A stretch of 43,453 nt of DNA from positions 1 to 43,453 of IMG/VR virus record IMGVR_UViG_3300020430_000030. One strand, given 5' to 3'. Below are positions 7,147 to 18,000 of the stretch, in pieces. Below the pieces are notes generated by a model that was not told the origin of the DNA, made no database searches, and saw only the letters and a program-made list of their open reading frames with translations. Position 1 is the first letter of the stretch. Each line of letters begins with the position of its first letter. The position numbers and the translations under genes are program-made. This DNA comes from a virus.

Positions 7147-10100
7147 TAAAAGCTGCCTCCGCTAAGTTTAATATAGTCCTGGGCGCCTACTGCTAAAATT
7201 ACATCTTCAGTGGCACAGTAATCTGTCTGTACATCCTTTTGGGTATAGTGTTCAGTTATCATTGTTGTTACAACTTGCGATTGTATCTCTGACATTGACG
7301 GGGCCATTTTTGCATTTAACTGGGCGGCTGCAAAGCCCTGGTCTGTAGTTGTCTTACTGTATGGAGTCAACACTACTTCTCCTGCTGACATTTCTTTGCC
7401 GGTCATAGCTGTTTTATCTTTGTGAATGTGATAATCACCAATATAATTAGTTCCGTCTGGTGTTTGGTATTCTCCGCCGGCCGTATAAAGGCCAGATTCA
7501 GCAATGTTGTTGGAGGCTACTGTGTTATTTGAGCTTAAGTCTAGAATAAAATATTGATTATAGACCGGCAGGTCTAGCAATTGTGAGTCTCCGATATGAA
7601 GCGTATCGTTTCTGTATCTTGTTAATTTGCAAAGCAATTGCCCCTTTCCATTTAGGTGGTCCGCGGTTAGTAGCTCATATATCGGTGCCTTCATCAATCT
7701 GTTGTTTAATGCATTGGTAGAAAAACCTTTTAATACTTCAATCTTTTGAAGATTAAAATATAAAAGTTCGAACAAGGGCCTGGTATCTGGTGATGCTATT
7801 GGGTCAACCTCCATCGTGTGCCACTGCTTGGCAGGAGCAACTTGATTTGTTTTTGCAAGAAATAGGCTTTTTACTTGGTTTGGAATTTTTCTAATCTTAG
7901 TTCCGCTTTCAGGGCCAGTTTGATAAGTTGTTTGGGCAGAAATTGCGTTTTTAGGATTTGCAATATCAAAAAATTCTAAAGTTTTTGCAAACTGCATTTT
8001 CTGGCGTGATTCCATATCGATTGTGGCAACTTGCGAGTACGCAGATTTTGTTCCTAAAAAGTTTTGCAGACCAGTAGATGCAAGGGTTCCGACCAATGAT
8101 GATGCAATTGAGCTTACATCCGCAACACTGATTTGCATATCTGGCTTGATCGTACCAATGTCATCTAGATCCGCAGATTCTTCGGCAGAGGACGATATGG
8201 CATTTCTAATTGCTAAAAGAGTGTTTTCTCCCAAAATAGATGTGACTTCTACAAGGGGGTCACTGTCGGTAAGCCTAGTGGATAAATATGGCGTCTGTGC
8301 CGAAATTGTAATCCCATAGAGCGACAGTAGCGAGGTAGCTGCAGCGTTAATCTTGGCTGCTTGTAGGTCCGCCGTTGTCGTAGGATCAAACGTGCCAGGG
8401 CTAAAGTTTAACACAGGCATCGTCATAGACCGGGCTGCGGGGTGAGCTTGCAACAATGAAATGCTAAACATCATGTCTTTGTATTGTTCTGTTTCGTATA
8501 AGGCCGGCCCCCTATTAAGCAGCATTAAATTACGAGAACCCACTTTGATATGTGCAGGCGCAATATACGAATATCTATATGTCAGCATATCTTGAATTGC
8601 ATCCTTTGAGCCAGCCGGTTGATTCGTATAAAATCGGACCTCTTCTTCAGCCATACGTTTAATGAAATCATTTCTCGTAATCTTAGCAAGGCCGGGTTCG
8701 GTTTCCTGATCGTAATACAAGTATTTTGTACCCACATTTGAAAGGGTCTTGTTGTTGTAAACTTCAGGAAACAGATAAGACACAGTTTGTGATTTTGTTA
8801 ATTTTCGAACAATCTTTGAATTGTCGCTAAGATAGCTGGCCGTGGCCGGTTCATCGATTAGGATCATGTCAATTATCTGCTGTTCTAAGCTTTCAAATCT
8901 GTTTACAGTGGTCAAGATTGAATCGGGAGTCGCAAAAGAAGGCTCTAGCTCTAAGTACATTTTTTTAGCTAACTCGGTAGCATCAGCAGAAGATAGTGCT
9001 GCTACAATTTGTAAGATTTCAACATATTTCGCAATCGGTGTGATCCAAGGCGCAGTAGTAATAGAGCCGTTCTGCAGCATTACTGTTAACTCTTGCTGAG
9101 TCATTGCAGCTACCACATCTGGGTTGGGGAACGAATACTTTTTATACAGCCCTGAAATGTAAAACTCAGAGAACCTGTCGTTTGCCTCATCATAATTGCA
9201 AGCCAAATTAGACATATTATAATAGTCTCTAATACGGCGGCTAGCTTTGCGAAGCTCTTTTATTTTTTCATACAAGAATTCACTAATTTTGTCAATGTAT
9301 TGTAGTTCCACCCTATAGCGAAAGCTACCAGTCTTTCTATTAGCTACGGAAACGTCTCTTGCAGCAAAAGCTCTTCTGTTGTTACTAGTGATTCCGGCCA
9401 ATGAAATTTCTGAAAAGGTTCCCACTCTCTTATCTTCTGTTGAAGATATACTTTTTTTAAAGCGGTGGCCGGCCAACATACCATTACTTTGCGGAGTGGC
9501 GTGTGCAATCACTTCTACAATCGATTCTCTGTCGCGAGTCATGTGGTTATCAAACTGCTGAAGGACTTTCTCGTCATCGATACGCTCCCTGATCAAGCGT
9601 GCGCCTTGCAGGCTAATTTTTGAAAACAGTAGTTGTTGTATGTCTCTTGAGGAGCGCTGAATCATGTTTTTATGTGCGCTAGATTCTACCGCCAACAGGT
9701 ACCAGTCAAGAACAAAACTTAGACGACAAGAACTCATCGAGTCTCTTGTTAACATACAAGGGCTAAAATATCTTGCAGCAGGTTGCTTGTGGCCTATAGT
9801 TGCAGACGTAGTATTATAATCTTTGTTGCGGATATCTACTGTGGCCGCATCTTCGTCACTTGGCTGCGGTATAAGATTTGGAATTATGCTTAATTGTTCA
9901 ATCGTTCTTTCATCTTTAATCGTTGAGTTTGAAATAACTTTTACATTTAAAGTTGAAGCTTTGTTAATGATGTTGTTGTACAATTTCATTTTTCCATGCA
10001 CAAGATCATAAATTCGTCCAGACATTGTGTTTGGGCTTCTTTTCTTCCAACTTGACAACATTTTTTTAACTTGTTCATACTTTGTGTGCTTGTCCGAATC

Positions 10101-11006
10101 TTTCTTTGTGATATTTTCAAGATGTTTTTTGTACTGTGCACCTGTAGAGTTTGCTGGTACATTTGGCAGGGATGCTAAAACTTGCAGCATATCTCTACGA
10201 ATCAAATTATCGTTTAAGGTGTTTGCTGGGATGTATTTATTAGAAGCGACCTTGTACACCGGGCCAGCGTATGCGTTGGATGTACCTGCGGACATATACA
10301 TCTTTGCTGTGCTAACACGTTGGCCATCCCTGTAGACAGCTTCAACAGTTGTATTGCCACATGAAGAGAACAACATCTCTTTTGACAAATTTAAGCTATA
10401 ATCGTTAGCCATCTGCTCAACATCAAAATATACATTTGTAAAATAGGTAAGATGCTCAGGGCTTGCTGTATTAACAGCAAACTTAAACTTAAGCACTAAT
10501 TCTTGAGTCCCTGGTTCAAAGTTTTCGTCCTTGTAAAAACCTTCTAGGCCCACAATATTAGATAAAGATCTAGTTTCTACTTTTACTGTGTTGTTGTTTG
10601 GGCGATGCTTGTTAATCTCAGAAGGGACCGGAGTTACTTGACCACTTTTCAGCATCTTTGTAAATTCTTTGTTTTCGGAATGAACCAGCTGTAGGTGCAT
10701 GTACTTTACAAGATCTTGTTCATAAACCCAATTTGATTGACCGTTCTGCTTAATTTCGTCCATAAGGACCACGGTAACTTCAACTAAAAGATTTCTAGGA
10801 TCTTTTTTGACTAAAAACCCAGGATGTTTTAGCTTTTGCTTGCCTGCACGATCTTTATAAATGATAACTTCGCGTTCGTGATCAATGTGTGGATTGTTAA
10901 CACGAGGAGGCAGAGGAGAGTATGACAACTTTACTTGTCGGATACGAGGTGTTGGCAAAACACCTTGCATCATTGGCTGACCCGAAACTGGTGTTAATCT
11001 TTGCAT
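7146..11006 (-). CDS. Very large virion structural protein, function unknown
   Basis: This is a 1286-residue protein with no recognised domain. The N-terminus is proline-rich (MQRLTPVSGQPMMQGVLPTP), followed by alternating beta strands (LLVEVTVVLMDE). A helical central part (residues about 560-720) carries charged heptad-like runs such as EFLYEKIKELRKASRRIRDY. The C-terminal third is Ser/Thr/Gly-rich. There is no signal peptide or clear membrane helix. The start overlaps the end of the 347-residue gene by 13 bases and is preceded by GAGGAT inside that gene. It lies between other tail-periphery genes, so a virion role is likely; size alone cannot separate a fibre, a baseplate arm or a neck whisker. 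Confidence 0.6.
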   Translation of the reverse strand: MQRLTPVSGQPMMQGVLPTPRIRQVKLSYSPLPPRVNNPHIDHEREVIIYKDRAGKQKLKHPGFLVKKDPRNLLVEVTVVLMDEIKQNGQSNWVYEQDLVKYMHLQLVHSENKEFTKMLKSGQVTPVPSEINKHRPNNNTVKVETRSLSNIVGLEGFYKDENFEPGTQELVLKFKFAVNTASPEHLTYFTNVYFDVEQMANDYSLNLSKEMLFSSCGNTTVEAVYRDGQRVSTAKMYMSAGTSNAYAGPVYKVASNKYIPANTLNDNLIRRDMLQVLASLPNVPANSTGAQYKKHLENITKKDSDKHTKYEQVKKMLSSWKKRSPNTMSGRIYDLVHGKMKLYNNIINKASTLNVKVISNSTIKDERTIEQLSIIPNLIPQPSDEDAATVDIRNKDYNTTSATIGHKQPAARYFSPCMLTRDSMSSCRLSFVLDWYLLAVESSAHKNMIQRSSRDIQQLLFSKISLQGARLIRERIDDEKVLQQFDNHMTRDRESIVEVIAHATPQSNGMLAGHRFKKSISSTEDKRVGTFSEISLAGITSNNRRAFAARDVSVANRKTGSFRYRVELQYIDKISEFLYEKIKELRKASRRIRDYYNMSNLACNYDEANDRFSEFYISGLYKKYSFPNPDVVAAMTQQELTVMLQNGSITTAPWITPIAKYVEILQIVAALSSADATELAKKMYLELEPSFATPDSILTTVNRFESLEQQIIDMILIDEPATASYLSDNSKIVRKLTKSQTVSYLFPEVYNNKTLSNVGTKYLYYDQETEPGLAKITRNDFIKRMAEEEVRFYTNQPAGSKDAIQDMLTYRYSYIAPAHIKVGSRNLMLLNRGPALYETEQYKDMMFSISLLQAHPAARSMTMPVLNFSPGTFDPTTTADLQAAKINAAATSLLSLYGITISAQTPYLSTRLTDSDPLVEVTSILGENTLLAIRNAISSSAEESADLDDIGTIKPDMQISVADVSSIASSLVGTLASTGLQNFLGTKSAYSQVATIDMESRQKMQFAKTLEFFDIANPKNAISAQTTYQTGPESGTKIRKIPNQVKSLFLAKTNQVAPAKQWHTMEVDPIASPDTRPLFELLYFNLQKIEVLKGFSTNALNNRLMKAPIYELLTADHLNGKGQLLCKLTRYRNDTLHIGDSQLLDLPVYNQYFILDLSSNNTVASNNIAESGLYTAGGEYQTPDGTNYIGDYHIHKDKTAMTGKEMSAGEVVLTPYSKTTTDQGFAAAQLNAKMAPSMSEIQSQVVTTMITEHYTQKDVQTDYCATEDVILAVGAQDYIKLSGGSF

Positions 11007-12037
11007 TCTTCAATATCCTCATCAGTAATATTGCTGGCGTATAGGTTAAATGGTACCTCTGCTTCTGGGCAGTTTAAGTCTAGTGTTTCTAGAGAACCGA
11101 GTTCTTCGCCGGCAGACTTTAGCTGTTGATAAATAGCGCACAGAGTTTCTGTTGGAATTTCAGAATCTACTCGTACATCAAAATAGTATGAAACGTCATC
11201 CATAGATTCAGGCGTAGCCCGAGTGTCGTCATAATCAACCAAAACATTGTTGACCACGTTACTTCTTTTTTTTCTAAAATTCAATGGTCTCAACACCTCT
11301 TTTTTTGTTGGGTTCAAGACTGAGGGTGTGCTAATGCTCCCAGATACATCAACTTCCTCTACTTCAAAAATTTCAATCATAAAATTGTCATTCATGAAGT
11401 CTGTATTTTTTTCATCAATCTCAATCAATAGCTGATCGCCTACTGTGTAGAAATATGTACCGTCTTGAAACAAAGACGTAGTGTCTGTATATTCTTGCTG
11501 GGCCATTCTCATTGATTCTTGGCGAACTGGTGCTGGTGCATTTACGTCTCGTATTTGTGTTTTGTAAACGATTTCCGATCTTAGTTGCGGAATCTTTGTT
11601 GTTGGATGAGAACCCGTTGCATACTCTATAGAACCCAATAGTTCTGAGCCAAAAAATCTAATTTGCCATGCTGGAATCTCCGTAGTGTGTAGAGCAGAAG
11701 TTCCTAGCGGGGCTGATAAAGCATAATGTTTGTCTGCCACTGGCTGTACTGTTGGAACTTCACCATTTGTGCCGCGGACTTCATTGACGATTCGTTTCAC
11801 TTCGGTTTCTGCACCGTAAAAAATGTGCTGGGCTCGTAAAGATGGGGTATCTTCTTGGATTCTAGGCTCTATGTCGTTCTGATCCTCACTGTCACCAGCA
11901 TAAGCAATATCATACAGAACATTGTCATCAAAGAATGCATAGGATACTGGCTTGAATTTTCCTTTGGCCAACAAGCTCTTTCCGTATTGTGTGAGCTTAA
12001 TATCTATAACATCTTCTTTTTTATTGAAAAATGCCAT
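10994..12037 (-). CDS. Virion structural protein with N-terminal domain shared with the 304-residue protein
   Basis: This is a 347-residue protein. Residues 1-45 (MAFFNKKEDVIDIKLTQYGK, then SLLAKGKFKPVSYAFFDDNV) match the start of the protein at 3663-4577. The rest is different: a beta-rich middle with many Thr and Pro residues and an acidic, cysteine-containing C-terminus ending DEDIEECKD. The shared head may be an attachment domain that docks two different proteins to the same kind of site; that is inference. The gene starts after a 48-base gap with AAGGAACG upstream, and its end overlaps the 1286-residue gene by 13 bases. Confidence 0.65.
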   Translation of the reverse strand: MAFFNKKEDVIDIKLTQYGKSLLAKGKFKPVSYAFFDDNVLYDIAYAGDSEDQNDIEPRIQEDTPSLRAQHIFYGAETEVKRIVNEVRGTNGEVPTVQPVADKHYALSAPLGTSALHTTEIPAWQIRFFGSELLGSIEYATGSHPTTKIPQLRSEIVYKTQIRDVNAPAPVRQESMRMAQQEYTDTTSLFQDGTYFYTVGDQLLIEIDEKNTDFMNDNFMIEIFEVEEVDVSGSISTPSVLNPTKKEVLRPLNFRKKRSNVVNNVLVDYDDTRATPESMDDVSYYFDVRVDSEIPTETLCAIYQQLKSAGEELGSLETLDLNCPEAEVPFNLYASNITDEDIEECKD

Positions 12038-12085
12038 TTATTGATCGTTCCTTTTCAAATGATACATAGTCAAGCTTTTTTAAAA

Positions 12086-15000
12086 TTAGTAGCCACCATA
12101 CCCGTAACCAGAAAGTGGTGAGCCGACAAGCGCAAAGTCTGCGAGAGAGCCTACACCTGTCAGAGTATCTTTAAATCCGCTGTCGTAATTTCCGACGTTA
12201 ATATCAGAAAGCCCAGGGCTGCCGCCGCCAGCAACATTAATTAGAATTTCCGGTGTAGTTCCATCATCGGCCGGTTGCACAAATGGGCCGGCAGTTACAT
12301 CAACGCCTGCTAGCGGCCCAGAAGAATATCTGTCCATGTCGTACAGAATCTCCTCATTGGTAATGCCAGTTACTTCTTGAAGCGATGGGTCAAGAAGGCG
12401 TTCGGCCGGGCTGGGCGCGAACCCGGGTGTGCGACTAGGGTCCAGCATCAATCCAGACCTGTCGGCGCTAGGAAAGTCGGGAGGCTGAAGGGGGCCCGGG
12501 GTGACCTCAACACCGGAGATGGATGGACCAGAGGAGGGAGTTGAGCCTCCAGAGGAGCCAAGTCGAGGGTTTGTAGAGCCAAGCACGCCTTGACCAGGGA
12601 TTGGCGGCTTCACATATTGCCCTTGCTTCGTGGGACGACTTCCGGCGTCTCCAACCTTCAAGATTGTTGGAATGTTTTGAGGCAAGGCACTGAATTCTAC
12701 AGACGCTTTAATCTGTGCCATCTCTACAATGGAAAAGTGGTCATAAGGCCAGTTAAATCCGTACTTAGCATCAGAGTTGGAACCCAAGGTTACCTGTCTA
12801 CTTCTGGAGATCTTATCTAGCCTGTCTAGTTCTGGGGTTGACGCTATGACCTTATCGTAGTAATTTGTACTTGAGCGCTGCTTGACCTTAAATACCATCC
12901 ACTTAACCTTGTCACTCAAAGGCTTACCAGTCTTTTTGTTAGAATAACCCATTAGCTCGTTAATTAACAGGTTGTGAGTAATAGTAGAGGTAGATGTAGT
13001 AAACTTTTCAGCGCTGGGTGGCATCAAGTTTTGCCAAATGTAGGACAAATCATTCTTATCAAATGTCATGTTAAACTCAAACACATACATTGCTACTGGC
13101 TGTACCAGATTGCGATTCTTAACAAAGTCAAAAACAGGAGGGAACACATACTTGTCCATTTGTCGCACTAGTGTTCGCAAAGTATCTCCAGGCTCATCAC
13201 TCTGGTCGGATCTTCTGTATGTCTCTTCGCCCAAAATAATATCAACCATATGAGGGTCAATCTTGAAAAAGTGTCTTTGGTTGTTCTTTTCAATAAACGG
13301 AACGGCAACAACAGCTTCGCTGACTGTAATTTTATCTCTTAGGTTTCCTAGGCGCTTGGGTGTCGTGTCCATTCCCACAAAACCAGCTAGCGATTTCATT
13401 CTTTCGCCAGTATCGAGTCTTCTGTATCTGTGAAGATCGAAGGAGCCTGTAGCGTTAAACGGTGCATAGTCTGCCCCTTGTTCAACAGAGGGATGGTTTT
13501 CAAGCCATGATTTTGGAATGTCTCCAACTTCAAGCCATACGCCTTCGTTTTTGTTTGGAATTGTGCCGAATTGATGCCACATTCCTCTAGCCACAGTTCC
13601 CGATCCATAAACTGGAAGTGTGAGTAGGTCATCCGTAATCGGGCGTGGCGCAGTACCCCCCTTGTCTGCTGTTAGTGGACTAAAGTTCAACATTGGTGTT
13701 TCAAACTTAGGCTGGATGATCCATGCGGGTGAATCACCTACCGTTCTTTTAACGGAAGCTACTTGAGCGCGGCCCGTGGCTCCGACATTGCTATATGCAA
13801 AGGCCTTAACTTTGCCTAGGCCGCGCAAGTTTAAGCATGAATCAAGCTGCATGGCGTTCGCATTAATATTCTCTGCTGAATACAACGATGAGCTATGATA
13901 CCCATTTGGAATAAATTGTGGAGACTTGTTACCTGTTGAAGCGGTAACATGCTGGAATCCAGGGTCTACTCTTCTTTGTACAACTGTTACAGAGTCTAAG
14001 ATCTCACCCAAAGAATACGTTTTTGAAACTGTCGGTTTAAAAATAATGTCACACCACGCTTCGCCGTGCATATAAGGGGGAGTATATGACCAGTTGTACC
14101 CCTGTAGACTATCAAGCGTACCAGAAGCAGTACTCCTAAAACTTCCTGTGCCAAAGAGGACACGCGGACACTCATCGGTACCATAAGTGCTATATTGGCC
14201 GCCTACAAGGTTGATATATTCTTCCGAGATATTCATGCCATATGAAGCAGTGAGCTGTCTAGCAATAGCAAAAGGATAGGTAGTATTGGTGGGAGAATTC
14301 GTATTAACGTTGTTAACGTGGCCGGCGTCACCACTTGTTTTATTTCTTATCGTATGCGTGCGTCCAAGAACCGGATATCCAAATGCTGAAGAGCGAGAGT
14401 ACATTGTAAAAGTTTCGTGTAGCCCAATATCATCTTGCGGGTCTTGTGGCACATCATATGGCAGGGCGCGTAGTGCAGCAACTCGTTCGGCAGAATAGTC
14501 TCTCTGGCGGTTTAGTGAGCGATACATTTTAATTCTCATTCCATATACATCGCCAGCATTTGCATATAGGTTTAGTTCGTCTTGAGGTCTGGAGGCAATT
14601 GAGGTAAAGCTTCCGTTTCTCAAGAAAAAGTCGGGAACTGAAGCTAGGAAGTTATTTGTCATCAATGAGTAGATGTCATCCCCAGTACCGTCCCAAGAAG
14701 CAGTTACATCAAGAGACGCTGACGGATGAGCAGTATAATCGTATAATTTAATATCTTTAAGATAATTTTCAGGACTAATAATTGCTTCGAATGGGATTCT
14801 CTTATCCCAACGGCCAACATTAACCGCAGGCTCTACTACTGTTGAAATAAAAATAGCAGTAATTATACCATCGGCGTCTGCGTTGGTGGTAAAGGTAGCT
14901 GTTGATTCTTTCAAGCCGGGCAAATCCTTCAGATCTGCCTTTACTGTGTAATAGCCGGGCTTATATCCCGGGAAAGACCCGGTTGGATCAAACACACCAG

Positions 15001-18000
15001 AATATGCTAGGCCATTTGAAATGCCACCAACAGACGCGGATGCAGGCGTCATTGCTTGTTGAATTGCAAGTTTTCTATAATCTTCTTTTAATTTGAAGCG
15101 GCCATTCTTTAATGGGACAATACTCTCAACAGTAGAGAGTGGTCTTTTTGATAATGTTACCTTGGGCGCAGATGCACTGTATACATCATCAAGGTAATTA
15201 TGTAGTTCTTGGTCAAGCTCAGGATTTGGCATGCCGAGGCCCCAGTAATCCGAGGCTCCGCATCTTACTTTATAAATCTTTGAGCCGGTTAGCATTACTG
15301 GCCAGTCACACGCAATACCAGACTTGATTGTATTAAACATGATACCCGGAGCGAACAGTGGCGTGATAAAGTTTCTAAATGCAAGATCCGTATTTACTCC
15401 AGCAGTTTCACCATAAATTGGCTCATCGAAGTTGGTGCTTCGGTCCCCATTTGGATCTAGTAGACCTGGGCCTGAATACTTAATGTGCTGCCCGTATGAA
15501 GCGGAAAGGGCCGCGGCAAGTTGTAGTGTTCGCGTTGCAGGATAAAACCCATCGTATGGATTAAATTTCAAATATGCGTTGCACTGCAGTGTTAATGCTG
15601 ACGGCTCGTAGTGCTCTTCGAGATCATTTTTTAAGACCTCAAAATGCTTCAAGAAATCAGTTGTACCGTAAACCTTAAAGAAGTTTTGTTCGGCGCTGTT
15701 CGCGGCTTGAGCGTCTGAGCCTGACGGCATACCGACCATTCTAAAGAGTGAGTTCTGTTCCGCCAAGAAGTCGCTTCCTTTATTAAGGATGTAATCTTTT
15801 AAGTGGTCTTCAATTCTAAATTCAGGAACAACTGTATAATCTTTTGCTTTTGTCCTTACGTCTTTCTTAAATTCATCATAATCACTTTGCCACGGAGTAG
15901 ATGATTGTGAAACAAATTTAACTGTTTGTACATTTGCGGCGAGTGCTCTTGTTGTGTTAAGTAAGTTTCGCTCTTCAACCTTTCCTGCTAGCGTTGGTGC
16001 ATCCCAGGCTGTTTGCGTTGCAAAGATAGGAATATATCCAAGCCAGTTACGTTCATCGCTGAGCGGAAGCGGAGTAGACGGATTAGCGGTATTAGCATCT
16101 GAGAAGTGTGGGCCATCAGGATATAGATTAGGATCTTCTGTTACTCTAATACCTAAAATTTCTTGGCCGCGAGAACCAGATGATGTTACAAGTGGCGGCT
16201 GTGTTGGGGAACTAATTGATGAAGTTGCATGAAGCATTTGTGGCATAGCATATTGTGGCCCCGCTTCGGGCTGTAGACGAGCGGTACTCGCAGAGACAGA
16301 TCCACTAGAATGTGTAAACTTGCCTCCTGACCACTTTAGCGGATAGCTCCATCTATTAACAAGCTCACCTTCGCCTGCTCCGAAAAGTCGACTCTGCTCA
16401 TCAACATGACCCCAACGAAGATAGAATCTCTGATTAGTAATAGATTTACTATCATCGACAAGATTGTTCATTGAGCCCGTAGAGGTGTCTAATGGCCAAA
16501 TACTAGCAGCAGACTCATCAGAAGCCCATTGAGCTAGCTTTCCGTATGTTGTTCTACCATGAATCGTTGGCCCAGCTCTGTCAAGTCGATTTTGCTGTCC
16601 ACCAATCCAGAAATTATTTTGATAATCAGCTTTTTGACGTACCTCGTTCAAGTACATGTTTTCTTCAGATGGGTAAATAATCTCAGAATATTCAAACTTT
16701 TTAATCTCAGTTACAGGAGAAATTGACGTCTCTAGGGCGCCCCGGGTGTACATACCTTTAACTTCTTCGTATACGGCTGGCGTCGTCTTGAAGAGATTGA
16801 AATCTTTATCAATCTTCTTAATGTTGAAGTAGTTCATTTCGTTACCAAAAGGAGTTAAAATATCAACAGGTAGCGAGCGAACGATTGTCTTACCAAACTT
16901 ATTATTAATTGGAGTTGAAACAGAGACACTTGATCGCAATGGGAAGAACTTTGTAGTTAGTGGCGTAACACGATTAACACGGTGGAGTAAACCATGTCGT
17001 GGCCTAATTGTTCGCAATCCAGTAGAAGAACTGATCGCAAGCTCAGGAGCATCTGGTCGAATGTAAGTCCAGCTATTTGTACGTCGCGATTGGTATCTTA
17101 CGAGTGGGTGGGTGGCGCCGCGAATCTGCTTCCATGTGGGCCAACCATAAGGACCTTGTCTGTGAAGAATCAGAGCGTTGAACACCAATGGCGCGCTGCT
17201 GGTTGTTGGAGTATTGTCGAGCGGCTTCGATAAGAACGTGCTATTTATATAAGTTGATGTTTCGTACTCAGTCCCAGGGTTGCTTGGGGCCAAGTCGGTG
17301 CCTGCAGCGTGGCCTAATACATTGTCTGCCGCGTCGGACGGCTCTACCACATGGCTGTTCATTCCCGCAAAGTCTGTAAATAAAATTGAACCCTGGTCTC
17401 TTGCCGCTAGTCTGCTGCTAACTCCATCTTTTGCTACACCAAACTCACGTTCGCCGTGGCCTTCCGGCTCAAGCACAGAGTGATAATCGCTTGCCGTAAT
17501 AAACGGAATTGAGTTTGAGGCAGTTGGGAAGCCTTTCGAATAATAACTTGGCGCTACAGATTTGCGAATCCATGAATAATTTGTGTGGTTTCTTGGAAGA
17601 GTATGCTGAATATAGTAGTTGTCGTACTTGCTCTCATCATGAAACTGGTAATTATCACCATAAGTATACACCGCGTTTGAAGCTGCAGCGATATTAACTG
17701 AGGCGTATGTTGACCGCGTAATCTCGGTTACAGAGCCCATTGAGCCAAGGTGGTTGTTTGCCAGTACGTCTTTTACTAACGCACCAGAAACGTGTAGCGC
17801 GGCGTCGTTAGCCGGATCCGACGTGTGATCGCCCATGCGCCACCATGATACAAGATGGTCTGTAACCTTTGAACTAAATGTAGTGCCATCTAACGGGTGT
17901 GCTCCATTTGATTCTGTAAGGTTTGGCATCTGTCCTCTTGCATAAATTTGCCTAAATTCAACGGAACCAAGAGCTTCTTTCCACATAGCCATTTCATGGA

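Noticed and set aside
12038-12085. AT-rich gap with TTTTAAAAAAGCTTG before the 347-residue gene, resembling a terminator
   Set aside because: No convincing stem with a following U run can be drawn; it is better explained as AT-rich spacer holding a ribosome binding site.
17241-17250. TATAAATA on the minus strand, matching the T4 late promoter in gene orientation
   Set aside because: It falls inside the giant gene, where the bases encode the TYINST part of the protein, so it is most likely chance.
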